A DNA stretch of 6,102 nucleotides. Source: an uncultured Elusimicrobia bacterium (GTDB lineage: Bacteria > Elusimicrobiota > Elusimicrobia > UBA1565 > UBA9628). Below, piece by piece: positions 5,335 through 6,102 of this stretch. A program made the position numbers and the translations under genes. Where the stretch lies: contig CAIQSZ010000444.1 of NCBI GenBank assembly GCA_903874575.1, positions 1 to 6,102 of the forward strand, given 5' to 3'. Within the stretch, counting starts at the first letter, position 1, and the number at the start of each line of letters is the position of its first letter. The notes under the pieces were generated by a model. The model had not been told where the DNA came from and ran no database searches. It was given only the letters and a program-made list of their open reading frames with translations.

Positions 5335-6102
5335 AGCGCATCGTCCCGGCCGACGTCCTCGACATGATCCTGGTCGGGTCGCTGGTGTACGGCCTGCTCC
5401 TCTGGTTCAAGCGAACGCGCGCGGCGTTCGTCGCGCTGGGCCTGCTCTTGATGGCGATCGTGTACACGGTCGCCTTCCTGGCGGGAATGTACATGACGGT
5501 GCGCCTGTTCCAGGGATTCTTCGCGGTGTTCATCGTCGCCGTCATCGTGATCTTCCAAGAGGAGATCCGCTCGGTGTTCGAGCGCATCGCGATCTGGAGC
5601 CTGACCGGCGGCGTGCTCAACGCCGCGCCCACGCACCGCCAGGTCGAGATCCTGGTGCGTTCGCTGGGCGACCTGGCGCGCGACCGCATCGGGGCGCTGG
5701 TGGTCCTGCGCGGGCTGGACCCGCTCGACCGCCACGTCTCCGGAGGCTGGGACCTCAACGGAGATCTCTCCGAGGCGCTGATCAAATCGATCTTCGACTC
5801 GCACTCCCTCGGCCACGACGGGGCGTTCATCATCGAGGAGGGGCGCGTGTCCCGTTTCGGCGTGCAGCTCCCGCTCTCGAAGGACTTCGGCAAGATCACG
5901 AACCTGGGCACGAGGCACTCGGCGGCGCTGGGGCTGTCCGAGCGCACCGACGCGCTGATCCTCGCCGTCAGCGAGGAGCACGGAACGGTCTCGCTGGCCC
6001 AGCGCGGCGAGCTCAAGACGCTCGCCGGACTCGAGGACCTCCAGGATGCCGTCGAGATATTTCTCGACCGCCTGATGCCGGACAACTCCAGCAGCGCCTT
6101 CG
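5319..6102 (+). CDS. Membrane-anchored diadenylate cyclase (CdaA-like, DAC/DisA_N domain), 3' end outside the window
   Basis: The domain makes the second messenger c-di-AMP from two ATP. In total 261 codons are visible with no stop; B. subtilis CdaA is about 273 aa, so little is probably missing. Layout matches CdaA: three hydrophobic segments (about 13-30, 35-59, 63-79), the junction motif IFQEEIRSVFERI (78-90; CdaA proteins have a similar FQPELRRALE), a coupling helix, then the DAC domain from about 105. Active-site motifs: HDGAFII (166-172, with D167-G168-A169), LPLS (184-187), GTRH (197-200) and VSEE (217-220). The usual RHR is R199-H200-S201 here. The chosen start ATG 5319 overlaps nuoI by 16 bases; GTG 5331, which gives a GTGA overlap like two other junctions here, is an alternative that drops four residues. 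It probably shares the nuo transcript. The usual partner genes (cdaR/ybbR, glmM) are not in view. DAC identity is firm; catalytic activity and the exact subfamily are less certain. Confidence 0.9.
   Translation, partial: MFFTVKRIVPADVLDMILVGSLVYGLLLWFKRTRAAFVALGLLLMAIVYTVAFLAGMYMTVRLFQGFFAVFIVAVIVIFQEEIRSVFERIAIWSLTGGVLNAAPTHRQVEILVRSLGDLARDRIGALVVLRGLDPLDRHVSGGWDLNGDLSEALIKSIFDSHSLGHDGAFIIEEGRVSRFGVQLPLSKDFGKITNLGTRHSAALGLSERTDALILAVSEEHGTVSLAQRGELKTLAGLEDLQDAVEIFLDRLMPDNSSSAF

Noticed and set aside
5111..6085. Minus-strand open frames opposite nuoI and the cyclase
   Set aside because: Ser/Arg/Pro-rich or Asp/Arg/Gln-rich shadows; the plus strand here has clear NuoI and DAC domain motifs.
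1..6102. Search for tRNA or rRNA genes, CRISPR repeats, insertion sequence ends, riboswitches and rho-independent terminators
   Set aside because: Nothing was seen; the whole window is covered by coding sequence with overlapping ends, and no hairpin followed by a T run was noticed.

Overview
This window is one tightly packed plus-strand stretch of a G+C-rich bacterial genome. It holds part of a complex I (NADH:quinone oxidoreductase, nuo) operon in the order nuoD (3' part), nuoE, nuoF, nuoG, nuoH, nuoI. Where nuoJ is often found, there is instead a gene for a membrane-anchored diadenylate cyclase (c-di-AMP synthase, CdaA-like), which runs off the right edge. There is no non-coding stretch: every gene overlaps the next by 4 to 16 bases, so no promoter or terminator is expected or seen inside the window.

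Organism: codons are strongly biased to G or C in the third position (Lys mostly AAG, Arg mostly CGC). NuoC and NuoD must be encoded separately, or at least NuoD ends normally and is followed directly by nuoE. NuoI has the inserted segment before the TIQYPE motif that I associate with myxobacteria, bdellovibrios and other non-enterobacterial lineages. This suggests a free-living, GC-rich bacterium from a less-studied or deltaproteobacteria-like phylum (Elusimicrobiota and Acidobacteriota are possible). I cannot name it from this sequence alone.

Layout: bases 1-585 are the last 194 codons of nuoD; 582-1049 nuoE; 1046-2272 nuoF; 2265-3743 nuoG; 3740-4807 nuoH; 4798-5334 nuoI; 5319-6102 the diadenylate cyclase, incomplete. 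NuoE, F and G form the NADH-oxidising arm (FMN plus [2Fe-2S] and [4Fe-4S] clusters). NuoD and NuoI form the connecting arm that carries electrons to quinone. NuoH is the membrane subunit that forms the quinone chamber. All iron-sulfur cysteines expected in E, F, G and I are present, including the four for the off-pathway N7 cluster in NuoG.

Points for attention: (1) the cyclase gene is overlapped and probably translationally coupled to nuoI, linking c-di-AMP synthesis to complex I expression; (2) an A6 tract sits exactly where a -1 slip would join NuoI to the cyclase; (3) the cyclase has RHS in place of the usual RHR motif; (4) NuoF has non-canonical residues in its FMN/NADH pocket; (5) NuoG is unusually short because the molybdopterin-type domain is collapsed; (6) NuoD carries an extra segment of about 40 residues.
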